64,000 nucleotides of DNA from Acidobacteriota bacterium (GTDB taxonomy: Bacteria > Actinomycetota > Acidimicrobiia > Acidimicrobiales > RAAP-2), in NCBI GenBank assembly GCA_028873575.1, contig JAGWHY010000002.1:1-64000 (forward strand), written 5' to 3'. Every line of letters starts with the position of its first letter. The first letter of the stretch is position 1. Shown here in pieces: positions 48,168 to 57,504 of this stretch. A program made the translations under genes and the position numbers. Under the pieces are notes generated by a model. That model searched no databases. It had not been told where the DNA came from and saw only the letters and a list, made by a program, of their open reading frames with translations.

Positions 48168-49713
48168 CACTCCATTGGGCGAAGGGCGCGACCAGACGGG
48201 CAATCCTCGTCGCGGCGCCCAGCGTGGCGCGCGCGTCGTGCAAGTGCGCTCGCGTGCGACGCGTAACCAAGTCCACGAGTGAGGTGGCCATCTCGTGGGT
48301 GACGGCGTACACGAACTCGGCGCCTACGTAGGTCTGCCCCTCAATCACGGTCTCGCCGAGTGACGGGTCTTTCGTGACGAGCGCCACGAGATGTTGAGCG
48401 TCGTCGCCGAAGCGGTGATAGAGGCGTGATTCGAGCTCCGAGGTCGGGCGCCACGTCGACACGCCGTGCAGTGGCAGTCTCTTCGTGCGCACTTTGGGCA
48501 GCGACGCCACGTAGGGCGCGAGCGCGTCGACGGCGTCCTCGGCCATCTGGCGATAGGTCGTCCACTTGCCGCCGGTTACGTGAATGACCGCGTCACCGGT
48601 GTCGGTGACACGGTGGCGGCGAGAAAGATCGGCGGTGCGTTCGCGTAACGCCTCGCCCGCGCGCGGCGTGAGTAGCGGCCGTAACCCCGCCCACACCCCG
48701 GTGACGTCGCGTTCGCTCAGTCGCGAAGAGGTCGCGGCGTTGACCGCACGAAGGAGGTACGCCAGATCGTCGGGCGTGCACTGGGGATCGTCGAGGGGTC
48801 CGTCGTAGGCCGTGTCGGTGGTGCCAATAAACGTGTACGGCGCCTCGTCGAAGGGTACGACGAAGATACTTCGTCGATCGCCGGGCACGCTCAGTACTGC
48901 CGCCACGTCCGCGGGGAGTCGGTGGCGAGGGACGCTCACGTGGACGCCTTTGGCGGGGGTGATTTGGTGGGTGTCGCGCTTTTCGGTGAGCGCGAAGATT
49001 TCGTCGGCCCACACGCCAGTCGCGTTGACGACGGTGGTCGTGGCGACCGCAATCTCCTCACCGCTGAGTTCGTCGCGAACCGTCACGGAGGTCACCCGTC
49101 CCGAGGTGTCCTTGGTGACGCGCAGGGCCCGGGCGTAGTTCAGCGCGAGCGCGCCGTGGTCGACGGCGCTCTTGGCGAGGGTGAGCGCCACGCGCGCGTC
49201 GTCGCCACGCGCGTCGTAGTAGAGGAAGCCGGCGGCCAAGTTGTCGGCGTTGAGCGTGGGGAGGTGTTCGAGTGCTTCGGCTTTGGAGATACGCCGGTAG
49301 CGATGACCGATGCGCCACCCACCGGTCAGGTCGTAGAGCCGTAGGGCGGAGGCGTAGCCCTTGACGAGTGTTTTGGAGAGCACAAGGTTGGAGGAGAAGA
49401 GCGGGATTAAGAAGGGCAGTGGCGTGACCAGGTAGGGGGCGTTTTCGAGGAGTCGTTGGCGCTCGCGGAGATTCTCGTAGACGAGGCGAAACTCACGTTG
49501 TTGCAGGTAGCGAAGTCCGCCGTGGACCATTTTCGACGACTTCGAGCTCGTACCGGACGCGAAGTCGTTCGCGTCGATGAGGACCACGGAGAGTCCGCGC
49601 GAGGCGGCGTCGAGCGCCACGCCGGCGCCCGTCATCCCGGCGCCGATCACCACGACGTCGACTCGTCGCCCGGTGAGGGCGCGCCACGCGACGTCACGGA
49701 CGAAGGAAGTCAT
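48079..49713 (-). CDS. glpD: Glycerol-3-phosphate dehydrogenase (FAD)
   Basis: VVIGAGMTGAGVALDAASRGLSVVLIDANDFASGTSSKSSKMVHGGLRYLQQ. Confidence 0.95.
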   Translation of the reverse strand: MTSFVRDVAWRALTGRRVDVVVIGAGMTGAGVALDAASRGLSVVLIDANDFASGTSSKSSKMVHGGLRYLQQREFRLVYENLRERQRLLENAPYLVTPLPFLIPLFSSNLVLSKTLVKGYASALRLYDLTGGWRIGHRYRRISKAEALEHLPTLNADNLAAGFLYYDARGDDARVALTLAKSAVDHGALALNYARALRVTKDTSGRVTSVTVRDELSGEEIAVATTTVVNATGVWADEIFALTEKRDTHQITPAKGVHVSVPRHRLPADVAAVLSVPGDRRSIFVVPFDEAPYTFIGTTDTAYDGPLDDPQCTPDDLAYLLRAVNAATSSRLSERDVTGVWAGLRPLLTPRAGEALRERTADLSRRHRVTDTGDAVIHVTGGKWTTYRQMAEDAVDALAPYVASLPKVRTKRLPLHGVSTWRPTSELESRLYHRFGDDAQHLVALVTKDPSLGETVIEGQTYVGAEFVYAVTHEMATSLVDLVTRRTRAHLHDARATLGAATRIARLVAPFAQWSDDDVARQVTNYQSLVRHEFAAAGLEVDHD

Positions 49714-49753
49714 GGCGCTATGTTGACACAGGCGCCCAAGTAACTTGCTGGGT

Positions 49754-50923
49754 ATGAACTTTGCCCTGCCCGACGAACTGCAATCGCTCCAAGAATCGGT
49801 GCGCCGCCTCGCGCAAGAGAAGATTAAGCCGCGCGCCCGCGAGATTGATCTCTCCGGGGAGTACCCCGAGGACATCTTTCAAGAGTTTCGTCGCGCCGAT
49901 CTTTTGGGTCTGTGTATTCCCGAAGAGTACGGCGGCTCGGGCGCGGGCATCCTTGGTCTGACGATCGCCATTGAAGAGGTGACGAAGTACTCCAACGTGC
50001 TCGGTTTGATGTTGCTGCTGACGCGTCTGCCGACCGGCCCCGTCATGATCGCCGGTACCGAGGCCCAGAAGTTGGAGTACCTCCCGGGAATCGCCGACGG
50101 AACCTCTCGCGCGGCGTTCTGCCTCTCTGAGCCAGGCGCCGGTTCCGACGTCGCGGGTATGTCCACGCACGTCGTGCCCGATCCCGAGGTGCCGGGCGGA
50201 TATCTCCTCACCGGGACCAAGTGTTGGATTTCGGGTGGCATGCAGGCCGACTGGTTCGTCGTCTTCGCGAAGTCGGGCGACCCCAAGGCGCGCCACCACA
50301 ACGACATTGGAGGCTACCTCGTGCGCGCCGACGCGCCGGGTCTCACGCGGCCGCGGGTAGACCGCAAGATGGGCGTGAAGGGCATCGACACGGCCGAGAT
50401 TGTCTTTGACGCGGTGAAGATCGCGCCCGGTGACGTCATTGGCGGTGGCTTCGGCCTCGCCATGCAGTCGCTCAATGCCATGCGCCCCATCGTGGCGGCG
50501 CGGGGCATTGGTCTCGCGGAAGGGGCGCTCATGTACGCCACCGAGTACGTCAAGAATCGACCGGCCTTCGGCAAGACCATCGCCGAGTTCCAGGGCATTC
50601 AGTGGGAGATCGCTAAGTGCGCGACCGAAATTGAGGCGGCGCGACTTTTGACCTACCGCGCGGCCTGGTTGGCCGATCAAGGCCGATTCACGAAGGAGTA
50701 CGTGCCGCAGCTTTCGATGTGCAAGTACTACGCCTCGGAAGTGGCCGTGAAGGCGTCGGGCCTCGCGGTGCAACTGCTCGGCGCCGCGGGCTACATGGAA
50801 GATCACCCCACCGAGCAGTACTACCGTGACGCACGCCAACTTACGATCGTCGAGGGTACGAGTCAGGTGCAGCTCGGACTCATCGGTCGCGGCGTGCTGG
50901 GTCACGATCTCTGGTGGGACTAG
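49754..50923 (+). CDS. Acyl-CoA dehydrogenase
   Basis: FCLSEPGAGSDVAGMST, KCWISGG, ARGIGLAEGALMYATEYVKNRPAFGKTIAEFQGIQWEIA. Confidence 0.95.
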   Translation: MNFALPDELQSLQESVRRLAQEKIKPRAREIDLSGEYPEDIFQEFRRADLLGLCIPEEYGGSGAGILGLTIAIEEVTKYSNVLGLMLLLTRLPTGPVMIAGTEAQKLEYLPGIADGTSRAAFCLSEPGAGSDVAGMSTHVVPDPEVPGGYLLTGTKCWISGGMQADWFVVFAKSGDPKARHHNDIGGYLVRADAPGLTRPRVDRKMGVKGIDTAEIVFDAVKIAPGDVIGGGFGLAMQSLNAMRPIVAARGIGLAEGALMYATEYVKNRPAFGKTIAEFQGIQWEIAKCATEIEAARLLTYRAAWLADQGRFTKEYVPQLSMCKYYASEVAVKASGLAVQLLGAAGYMEDHPTEQYYRDARQLTIVEGTSQVQLGLIGRGVLGHDLWWD

Positions 50924-50952
50924 GGACGGCGAGCGAACCTACACTTGGCGCC

Positions 50953-52086
50953 ATGGGGCCGCTCGAGGGTGTCAAGGTCATTGAGCTCGCCGGCATCGGA
51001 CCCGGACCCTACGCCTGCATGTTGTTGGCCGATTTGGGCGCCGACGTGCTGCGTTTCGAACGCGGTGACCCTGAGGCCTCGGACGAGCCAACGTGGGAGA
51101 TCTTGAATCGGGGCCGTCCGTCGGTGGCGTTGGATCTCAAGTCGTCCGCTGGTCGCGACCTCGTGCTCGAACTGTGCGCGCAGGCGGACGTCCTGGTCGA
51201 GGGGTTTCGCCCCGGAGTCGCCGAGCGACTCGGCGTGGGTCCTGAGGCCTGCCAGCACCGCAACGCGCGACTCGTCTACGCGCGCATGACCGGTTACGGG
51301 CAAGAAGGTCCACTGGCGCAGCGGGCCGGACACGACATCAACTACGTGGGCGTCTCGGGCGCGCTGTGGCCGATTGGACGCGCCGGAGAGACGCCCGTGC
51401 CCCCGTTGAATCTGGTCGGCGACTTCGGCGGCGGCTCGCTCTTCTTGGTAATGGGGGTTCTCGCCGCCCTCGTCGAGACGTCGCGCAGTGGCCTTGGTCA
51501 AGTCGTGGACGCCGCCATGGTGGACGGATCGGCCTCACTGACCTCGATGCTGCACTCGTTCTTGAACGCGGGCTTCTGGCAAGAAGAGCGCGGTGTCAAC
51601 ATTCTCGATTCGGGCGCGCCGTTTTACGACGTCTACGAAACGAAGGACGCGCGGTTCGTCGCGGTGGGCGCGATCGAAGCACCCTTTTACGCCGCCCTCC
51701 TCGAGGGCCTCGGTCTCGCGTCCGCCTCACTACCGGCGCAGTTTGATCGGGACCAGTGGGCGACCTTGAAGCAGCGTTTCGCCGACGTATTTCGTACGAA
51801 GACGCGCGACGAATGGACCAAAGCGTTCGAGGGCGTCGACGCCTGCGTCACGCCCGTTCTGTCACCGCGCGAGGCCGCGCGACATCGGTACAACGCGGAG
51901 CGACACGTCTTTGACGTGTCAAAGGCGGGGGCGCAGCCCCAACCCGCGCCGCGCTTTTCGCGCACGCCGGGGCGACTGTCGCGACCACCGACCGCGGCCG
52001 GCGCGGGCACCCGCGAGGGTCTCGCCGGGTGGGGACTCAGTCAAGCGCGCGTCGACGAACTGCGCGACGCGGGGGCCTTCGGCTAA
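50953..52086 (+). CDS. CaiB/BaiF-family CoA-transferase / alpha-methylacyl-CoA racemase-like
   Basis: GVKVIELAGIGPGPYACMLLADLGADVLRFER, GRPSVALDLKS, GHDINYVGVSGAL. Confidence 0.93.
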   Translation: MGPLEGVKVIELAGIGPGPYACMLLADLGADVLRFERGDPEASDEPTWEILNRGRPSVALDLKSSAGRDLVLELCAQADVLVEGFRPGVAERLGVGPEACQHRNARLVYARMTGYGQEGPLAQRAGHDINYVGVSGALWPIGRAGETPVPPLNLVGDFGGGSLFLVMGVLAALVETSRSGLGQVVDAAMVDGSASLTSMLHSFLNAGFWQEERGVNILDSGAPFYDVYETKDARFVAVGAIEAPFYAALLEGLGLASASLPAQFDRDQWATLKQRFADVFRTKTRDEWTKAFEGVDACVTPVLSPREAARHRYNAERHVFDVSKAGAQPQPAPRFSRTPGRLSRPPTAAGAGTREGLAGWGLSQARVDELRDAGAFG

Positions 52087-52319
52087 ATATTGACGACCGG
52101 GCAGGTCAAGGTGCGGGTGATGCCGGGAACCTTTTGAATCGCGCCCACGATGAACTTGCCGAGGTCGTCGACACTCGACGCCTCGCAGCGCACGATGACG
52201 TCGTAGGGGCCGGTCACCTCAAAGGACTCCAGCACACCGGGCACCGCCCGCGTGGCCAGGACCACGGCCTCGCTCGAGCCGATTTCGGATTGGATCAAGA
52301 TGTACGCCTGCACCGACAT
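52083..52319 (-). CDS. Lrp/AsnC ligand-binding (RAM) domain stand-alone protein
   Basis: MSVQAYILIQSEIGSSEAVVLATRAVPGVLESFEVTGPYDVIVRCEASSVDDLGKFIVGAIQKVPGITRTLT. Confidence 0.88.
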   Translation of the reverse strand: MSVQAYILIQSEIGSSEAVVLATRAVPGVLESFEVTGPYDVIVRCEASSVDDLGKFIVGAIQKVPGITRTLTCPVVNI

Positions 52320-52373
52320 GGTGAACCTTTCGTTTCGCGACCCCTCCATACTGCCCGGTTTTGACCGACGTCG

Positions 52374-52592
52374 CTAATCGTCGCGAAAGCGTTTCCCAAT
52401 GTGCCAGTGATGACAGAAGTCGCAGCGATAGGAACTCAGCTCCGCGCCGTGAATTGTCCACGCCACGCGGGCCGACTCCTCGGCCTCTTGACGCGTGCGG
52501 TAATTCGTTTTTGGCGTGCCTTCGCGCGTGAAGTGCGAGGTTACTCGACCTAACGAACGCGAGGGTGGACGGGGGCGGCGTCGACGAGGCAT
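52374..52592 (-). CDS. Small hypothetical protein with Cys/His cluster
   Basis: 72 aa, SYRCDFCHHWHIGKRFRDD. Confidence 0.6.
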   Translation of the reverse strand: MPRRRRPRPPSRSLGRVTSHFTREGTPKTNYRTRQEAEESARVAWTIHGAELSSYRCDFCHHWHIGKRFRDD

Positions 52593-52628
52593 CGCCCAGC
52601 ACGTTAGCGACCTCACTATCGTGGTGGC

Positions 52629-52913
52629 GTGAGTACCCAAAGCGAGACGGAACTTCGCGTCGTTGAGGTCACGCGAACTGACGACGGCGACCACGAGCGC
52701 TTTACCCACGTGGTGCTCGAGGGCTACACGCCCAAAGACGGGGAGTTCGTGCCACTCGAGAATTCGGTCGTCGAGGGCATGATCAACGCCACGCCGGTGC
52801 GAGCGCTGTGCGGCAAGGTCTGGGTACCCGGCCGCGACCCGCAGCGTTACCCCATCTGCCCGACGTGTCGGGAAATCGCGAGCACCATGGGCTGGTCGCT
52901 GCCGGAAGGCTAA
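52629..52913 (+). CDS. DUF3039-like protein
   Basis: TPVRALCGKVWVPGRDPQRYPICPTCREI. Confidence 0.85.
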   Translation: MSTQSETELRVVEVTRTDDGDHERFTHVVLEGYTPKDGEFVPLENSVVEGMINATPVRALCGKVWVPGRDPQRYPICPTCREIASTMGWSLPEG

Positions 52914-52938
52914 ACGGCCTTCACTAGAGTTCACGGGC

Positions 52939-53610
52939 ATGAAGCGCGCGTTGGTGCTGCGACACCATGACGAAGATCATCCGGGGCTCATTGGCGAGGC
53001 GCTCGAAGCCCGGGGCTTCACGCTCGACGTGGTGATGATGAGTGCGCCTGGTCCGACGCCGCAACTCGAGGGCGTCGACGCCCTGGTCGTCTTGGGTTCG
53101 AAGTGCGCCGTGTACGACCACGAGGTCGAAGCCGCGTGGTTCGGGCGCGAACTGGCCCTTATCGCGGAGGCCGACCGCCGCGGCGTGGCGATACTCGGGA
53201 TCTGCTTCGGCGCCCAAGCGTTGTGTCGCCATTTCGGGGGAGTGGTCTCGCGGGCCGACGAGGGCGAGGTGGGGTGGTTCGAGGTCGAGGTGACGGCGGA
53301 CGTGGCGCTGCCGCGCGGGCCCTGGTTCGAATTCCATTTCGACGCGTGCGCGCTGCCCGACGAGGTTGAGGTTTGGGCCACGTCGCCGCGCGCCGTCCAG
53401 GCCTTCGCGTTTGGTCGACACGTGGGCGTGCAGTTTCACCCCGAAATCGACGAAGCGCAACTCGAAGGCTGGCTGAACGCCGACCCGGAGGAGGCGCGCG
53501 ACTTGGGTCTCGACGTTGAACAACTGCTCGCCCGAACGGCCCAAGAGGCGCCCGCCGCCCGCGAACGAGCGGCGATCCTGGTTGATTTGTTCCTGGCACG
53601 TAGCGTCTAG
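52939..53610 (+). CDS. Type 1 glutamine amidotransferase-like protein
   Basis: VLGICFGAQALCRHFGG (nucleophile Cys), VGVQFHPEID. Confidence 0.9.
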   Translation: MKRALVLRHHDEDHPGLIGEALEARGFTLDVVMMSAPGPTPQLEGVDALVVLGSKCAVYDHEVEAAWFGRELALIAEADRRGVAILGICFGAQALCRHFGGVVSRADEGEVGWFEVEVTADVALPRGPWFEFHFDACALPDEVEVWATSPRAVQAFAFGRHVGVQFHPEIDEAQLEGWLNADPEEARDLGLDVEQLLARTAQEAPAARERAAILVDLFLARSV

Positions 53611-53613
53611 TCC

Positions 53614-54828
53614 GTGAACACGGACGAAGTCTTCGAAGCAGTACGCGTTGAACGGCCCGCGGTGGGTGGCGGCGTCGGTCGCGTCGGCAACGGACGCGTG
53701 GTCTTCGTCCGTCACGCCTTGGTCGGTGAACTGGTGCGCGTCGCGATCACCGAGACGACCGCCAAATATCTTCGCGGCGACGCGGTCGAGGTGCTTGAGG
53801 CGAGCGCCGGGCGCGTCGCGGCGCCCTGTCCGTACGCCCACGCCCAGGGATGTGGGGGATGCGACCTTCAGCACGCGTCGCCCGCGGCGCAACTGTCCTG
53901 GAAGGCCTCGCTGGTGAGTGAGCAGCTGCGCCGCGTCGCCGGCGTCGCGCGTGAGGTCGTCGTCGAAGCGGCGCCGTCGCCGGCGCAGGGGTCGCGCACG
54001 CGGCTTCGTTGCGTGGTTAACGACGAGGGCAAGCTCGGGCTGCGCGGTTACCGGTCACACGACGTGAAGGTCCTCGACGAGTGCTGGATTGGTTCGGCAA
54101 AGTTCGCGGAGGCCTTCGCGCACCGTTGGCGCGGCTACGGCGAAGTCGAACTTCGCGCACTCGGTGACGGCGTCGCGTTCGCCGTGGCGTGGCGCGAAGG
54201 GATGCGCGGATCATTCTTCGAACTGCGCACGCTTACGAACCAACCCTTGGACCCAACCACGGTCTCTCGCGTCGACGTGGCGGGGAACGTATTTAGCGTG
54301 AGTCCGGGATCGTTCTGGCAGTCCCACGTGGACGCGCCAGGTCTGCTCAGCGCCGCGGTGCTTGAAGGTTTGGCGCCGGCGCCGGGGGACCACGTCGTGG
54401 ATCTGTTCGCCGGTGTCGGTCTTTTCAGTCTGCCCCTCGCGCGCGCGGTGGGCGCACGCGGGCGCGTGACGGCGGTTGAGTCGAATCCCAATTCGGTGCG
54501 CGACGCGCGCGTCAACCTCGAAGGTTTGGCCCCGCATAAAGTGCGCCAGTGGCAGGTGACGCCACGCTCCGTGGCCGACGCGGTGCACGAGGGCGATCTG
54601 GTGGTGCTGGATCCACCGCGGACGGGCCTCGCGCGGGGCGTGGCCGCGGCGATCGCGAAGCGGGCCCCTCGACGGGTCGTGTACGTCTCGTGCGACGCCG
54701 CTACCTTCGCGCGCGACGTCGCCTCGTTCGCGCAGGGCGGGTTCGCCCTGCGCGAAATGCGAGCGATTGACCTGTTTCCCATGACCGAACACGTGGAATT
54801 GGTCGCGCTCCTTGACAGTGCCCCCTAG
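53614..54828 (+). CDS. TrmA/RumA-type class I SAM RNA methyltransferase with TRAM-like domain
   Basis: CPYAHAQGCGGCDLQH, FWQSHVDAPGLLS, VVDLFAGVGLFSLPLA, LDPPRTGLARGV, VYVSCDAATFARD. Confidence 0.92.
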   Translation: MNTDEVFEAVRVERPAVGGGVGRVGNGRVVFVRHALVGELVRVAITETTAKYLRGDAVEVLEASAGRVAAPCPYAHAQGCGGCDLQHASPAAQLSWKASLVSEQLRRVAGVAREVVVEAAPSPAQGSRTRLRCVVNDEGKLGLRGYRSHDVKVLDECWIGSAKFAEAFAHRWRGYGEVELRALGDGVAFAVAWREGMRGSFFELRTLTNQPLDPTTVSRVDVAGNVFSVSPGSFWQSHVDAPGLLSAAVLEGLAPAPGDHVVDLFAGVGLFSLPLARAVGARGRVTAVESNPNSVRDARVNLEGLAPHKVRQWQVTPRSVADAVHEGDLVVLDPPRTGLARGVAAAIAKRAPRRVVYVSCDAATFARDVASFAQGGFALREMRAIDLFPMTEHVELVALLDSAP

Positions 54829-54884
54829 AGGGTAGATAGTGCTCGGGAGGGGAAAATTCTCTCCTCTCCTTGAGGGGGTTGACT

Positions 54885-55163
54885 ATGTCGATCAAGTTGG
54901 ATCACCACCATCGTGCAACAGCGCAGAAAGTCTTTTGCCACCCGCTCAACCACAACATCCAGTGGCACGACGTCTGTTCGTTGCTGGGTCGTTTTGGAGA
55001 CCTGCACGAAACGCGCCACGGTAACTGGGCCGTGACGGTTGATGGTGAGACCTACTCGTTCGGGTCGACGAAGACTCGCGAACTTACGGAAGAACAAGTC
55101 ATGAAGGTTCGGAGTTTTCTTCGCACCTTCGGACTCACGAAGGACACGCTGCAAGCGGCGTAG
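54885..55163 (+). CDS. HicA-like small protein, no HicB neighbour
   Basis: HPLNHNIQWHDVCSLLGRFGDLHETRHGNWAVTVDGETYSF...LRTFG. Confidence 0.6.
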   Translation: MSIKLDHHHRATAQKVFCHPLNHNIQWHDVCSLLGRFGDLHETRHGNWAVTVDGETYSFGSTKTRELTEEQVMKVRSFLRTFGLTKDTLQAA

Positions 55164-55193
55164 TTCGACGGCGATCCCGTTACCCTTGGGGGC

Positions 55194-55964
55194 GTGTCGC
55201 CGTCCCCCTTCGTGCTCTTGCCCCCGTCGGAGGGCAAGACGGTGGGAGGTAGTGCGCGTCGAACGCCCGACCGTTTTGCGTCAACCCTTGTCGCGTCGAG
55301 GACGTCCTTAGCTCGCGCCCTCGAACGAAGCCTGCGCGGCGCGTCACGCGCTTACCTGGAAAACTTGGTCAACGCCCGGGGAGACCGGGCGCTGGTGGCG
55401 CGCGCCGCGCTGGAACGCTACCTCGACGGCACCGCGCCGCACGTCGTCGCGTGGCGTCGTTACGACGGCGTGGTGTGGCGATATCTCGAGCCCGCCAACT
55501 TGAGTAGCGCGCAGCGCGCCCGGGTCCTCGTGCCCTCGGCGCTCTACGGGCTCACCTGCGCCAGTGACGTCATCGCCGACTACCGATTAAAGATGAGCGT
55601 GCGGTTGAAAGGAATTGGCGCGGTGGCGCCCTTTTGGCGCGACGCGTTGACCGAGACCGTCGTTGACCACGTCGGACGCGGAGAGGTGGTCGATCTACTG
55701 CCCCGCGAACACGCCGCGGCCTTCGACTACGACGCGCTCGGTGCCGCGACGACGCTCGTGCGGGTCAACTTCGTCGACCACCGTCGCGCGCGAGCGGTGG
55801 GTCACGCCGCCAAGGCGGCGAAGGGTGTCGTCGCGCGCGCCGTGCTCGTCGGCGGCGTCGCCAGTCTCGAAAACTTCGAGTGGGAGGGCTGGCGAGCGAG
55901 CGCGAGTGACGATGGTTTCGTCGTGGTCGCGCCCGCACCCCCCGCGACGTCGCGGCGCCAGTGA
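55194..55964 (+). CDS. yaaA: YaaA-family (UPF0246) peroxide stress protein
   Basis: FVLLPPSEGKTVGG, LVPSALYGLTCASDVIADYRLKMSVRL, VRVNFVDHRR. Confidence 0.85.
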   Translation: MSPSPFVLLPPSEGKTVGGSARRTPDRFASTLVASRTSLARALERSLRGASRAYLENLVNARGDRALVARAALERYLDGTAPHVVAWRRYDGVVWRYLEPANLSSAQRARVLVPSALYGLTCASDVIADYRLKMSVRLKGIGAVAPFWRDALTETVVDHVGRGEVVDLLPREHAAAFDYDALGAATTLVRVNFVDHRRARAVGHAAKAAKGVVARAVLVGGVASLENFEWEGWRASASDDGFVVVAPAPPATSRRQ

Positions 55965-55977
55965 CTACGCTAAGCCG

Positions 55978-57447
55978 ATGAGTGAACCACACGTAGAAAG
56001 CGCCGTCGTGGGCTACGCGGGCGTCGACGAGATTCTCGACGGCCTGGCCGCGGGACGGTGGACGTCACGCGACATCGTTGAACAACTCCTGGAGCGCGTG
56101 CGAGTGCTCGACGACGCGTCGAGCGCCGTGCAACTGCGCGCGATGGCCGCCGTCGCCGAGGACGCCTTGGAGCAGGCGACGCGCCTCGATCAAGAGCGGG
56201 CGGCCGGCACCGTCCGCGGCGCCTTGCACGGTGTACCGATCGTCATCAAGGACAATATTGAAGCCCTCGGTCTACCCGGCTTGGCCGGCGCCTCGTCGCT
56301 TCGCGGACGTCCCACGCGCGACGCGCCGCTCGTGACGAAACTTCGCGAGGCCGGGATGGTTGTTTTGGGATCGACGAATCTCTCGCAGTGGGCGAACTTT
56401 CGCTCACCGCGTTCGACTAGTGGCTGGTCGACGACCGGGGGATTAGTCGCGAACCCCTGGGCGCTCGATCGCTCGGCCGGCGGTTCGTCGTCGGGTTCGG
56501 GCGCGGCACTCGCGGCGGGTTACGCGCCACTCGCCATTGGTACCGAAACCGACGGCTCCATTGTCTGTCCCGCCTCACTTAACGGCGTCGTCGGACTTAA
56601 GCCCACCGTGGGCGTGACCTCTCGCGAGTGCGTCGTCCCGATCTGCGCGAGTCAAGACAGTCCGGGTCCCATGGGCCGCAGCGTGCGCGACGTCGCGGCG
56701 CTGTACGGCGTCTTGACGGGGGAGGACGTGCCGACCGACGAGGAGCGTCCACTCCGGGTGGCGTTCGCGACGACGTGGGGCGCGAACCATCCCGCGACCG
56801 ACGCGCTGACGCGTGAGGTGGTCGAGGCGCTGCGAAGTCGCGGACACGAGGTGATCGAGCGCGAGGTCGCCGTCCCGACGCCCGACGTGCACAACGATGA
56901 GTTGAACGTGATGCTGGCCGAGCTCTTAGAAGACCTTGGCGCGTACTTGGCGAATCGCCCCGGGGACGGGGTCAAGTCCTTAGCCGACGTGGTGGCCTTT
57001 GAAGCGGCCAACGCCGCGACGGAGCTCCCGTTCTTTGGTCACGAACTCTTCCTCATGGCGCTCGAGTCGGGGGGCCGAGGGGCGGAGCGCTACCAGAACG
57101 CGCGCGCGAACAATCTGCAGTGGGCCATCGACGAGTGTCTGGCGCCGGGGCTTGACGGCGTGGACGCGATCCTCGCGCCGGCCTACGGTCCGGCCTGGAA
57201 GAGCGACCTGGTCATCGGGGGGCACTACGGCGTCGTGGCCAGTTGCGCGACCACCGCGTCGGCGATCGCGGGGTGGCCGATCATGAGCGTGCCCGCGGGT
57301 CTCGTCGGCGGACTACCCGTCGGCGTCGCCCTGGTCGGTCGAGCGAACGACGAGTGGGGTCTACTACGGGTCGCGCGGGCCGTCGAAGAGGTCGCGACCT
57401 GGAGCCCTCACGCGCGTCCGACGTGGCGCGCGCCGTCGCGGGGTTAA
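55978..57447 (+). CDS. Amidase (amidase signature family)
   Basis: GVPIVIKDNIEALGLPGLAGASSL, GGSSSGSGAALAAGYAPLAIGTETDGSIVCPASLNGVVGLKPTVG. Confidence 0.95.
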   Translation: MSEPHVESAVVGYAGVDEILDGLAAGRWTSRDIVEQLLERVRVLDDASSAVQLRAMAAVAEDALEQATRLDQERAAGTVRGALHGVPIVIKDNIEALGLPGLAGASSLRGRPTRDAPLVTKLREAGMVVLGSTNLSQWANFRSPRSTSGWSTTGGLVANPWALDRSAGGSSSGSGAALAAGYAPLAIGTETDGSIVCPASLNGVVGLKPTVGVTSRECVVPICASQDSPGPMGRSVRDVAALYGVLTGEDVPTDEERPLRVAFATTWGANHPATDALTREVVEALRSRGHEVIEREVAVPTPDVHNDELNVMLAELLEDLGAYLANRPGDGVKSLADVVAFEAANAATELPFFGHELFLMALESGGRGAERYQNARANNLQWAIDECLAPGLDGVDAILAPAYGPAWKSDLVIGGHYGVVASCATTASAIAGWPIMSVPAGLVGGLPVGVALVGRANDEWGLLRVARAVEEVATWSPHARPTWRAPSRG

Positions 57448-57504
57448 CGAGTCAGGGACTTTGTGCCCTAGAGCGTCAGTCTCGGGACGCGCGACGATTG
57501 AGAC

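Noticed and set aside
49718-50905. Long minus-strand ORF (395 aa)
   Set aside because: Antisense shadow of the acyl-CoA dehydrogenase.
52924-53892. Long minus-strand ORF (322 aa)
   Set aside because: Antisense shadow of the glutamine amidotransferase and methyltransferase genes.
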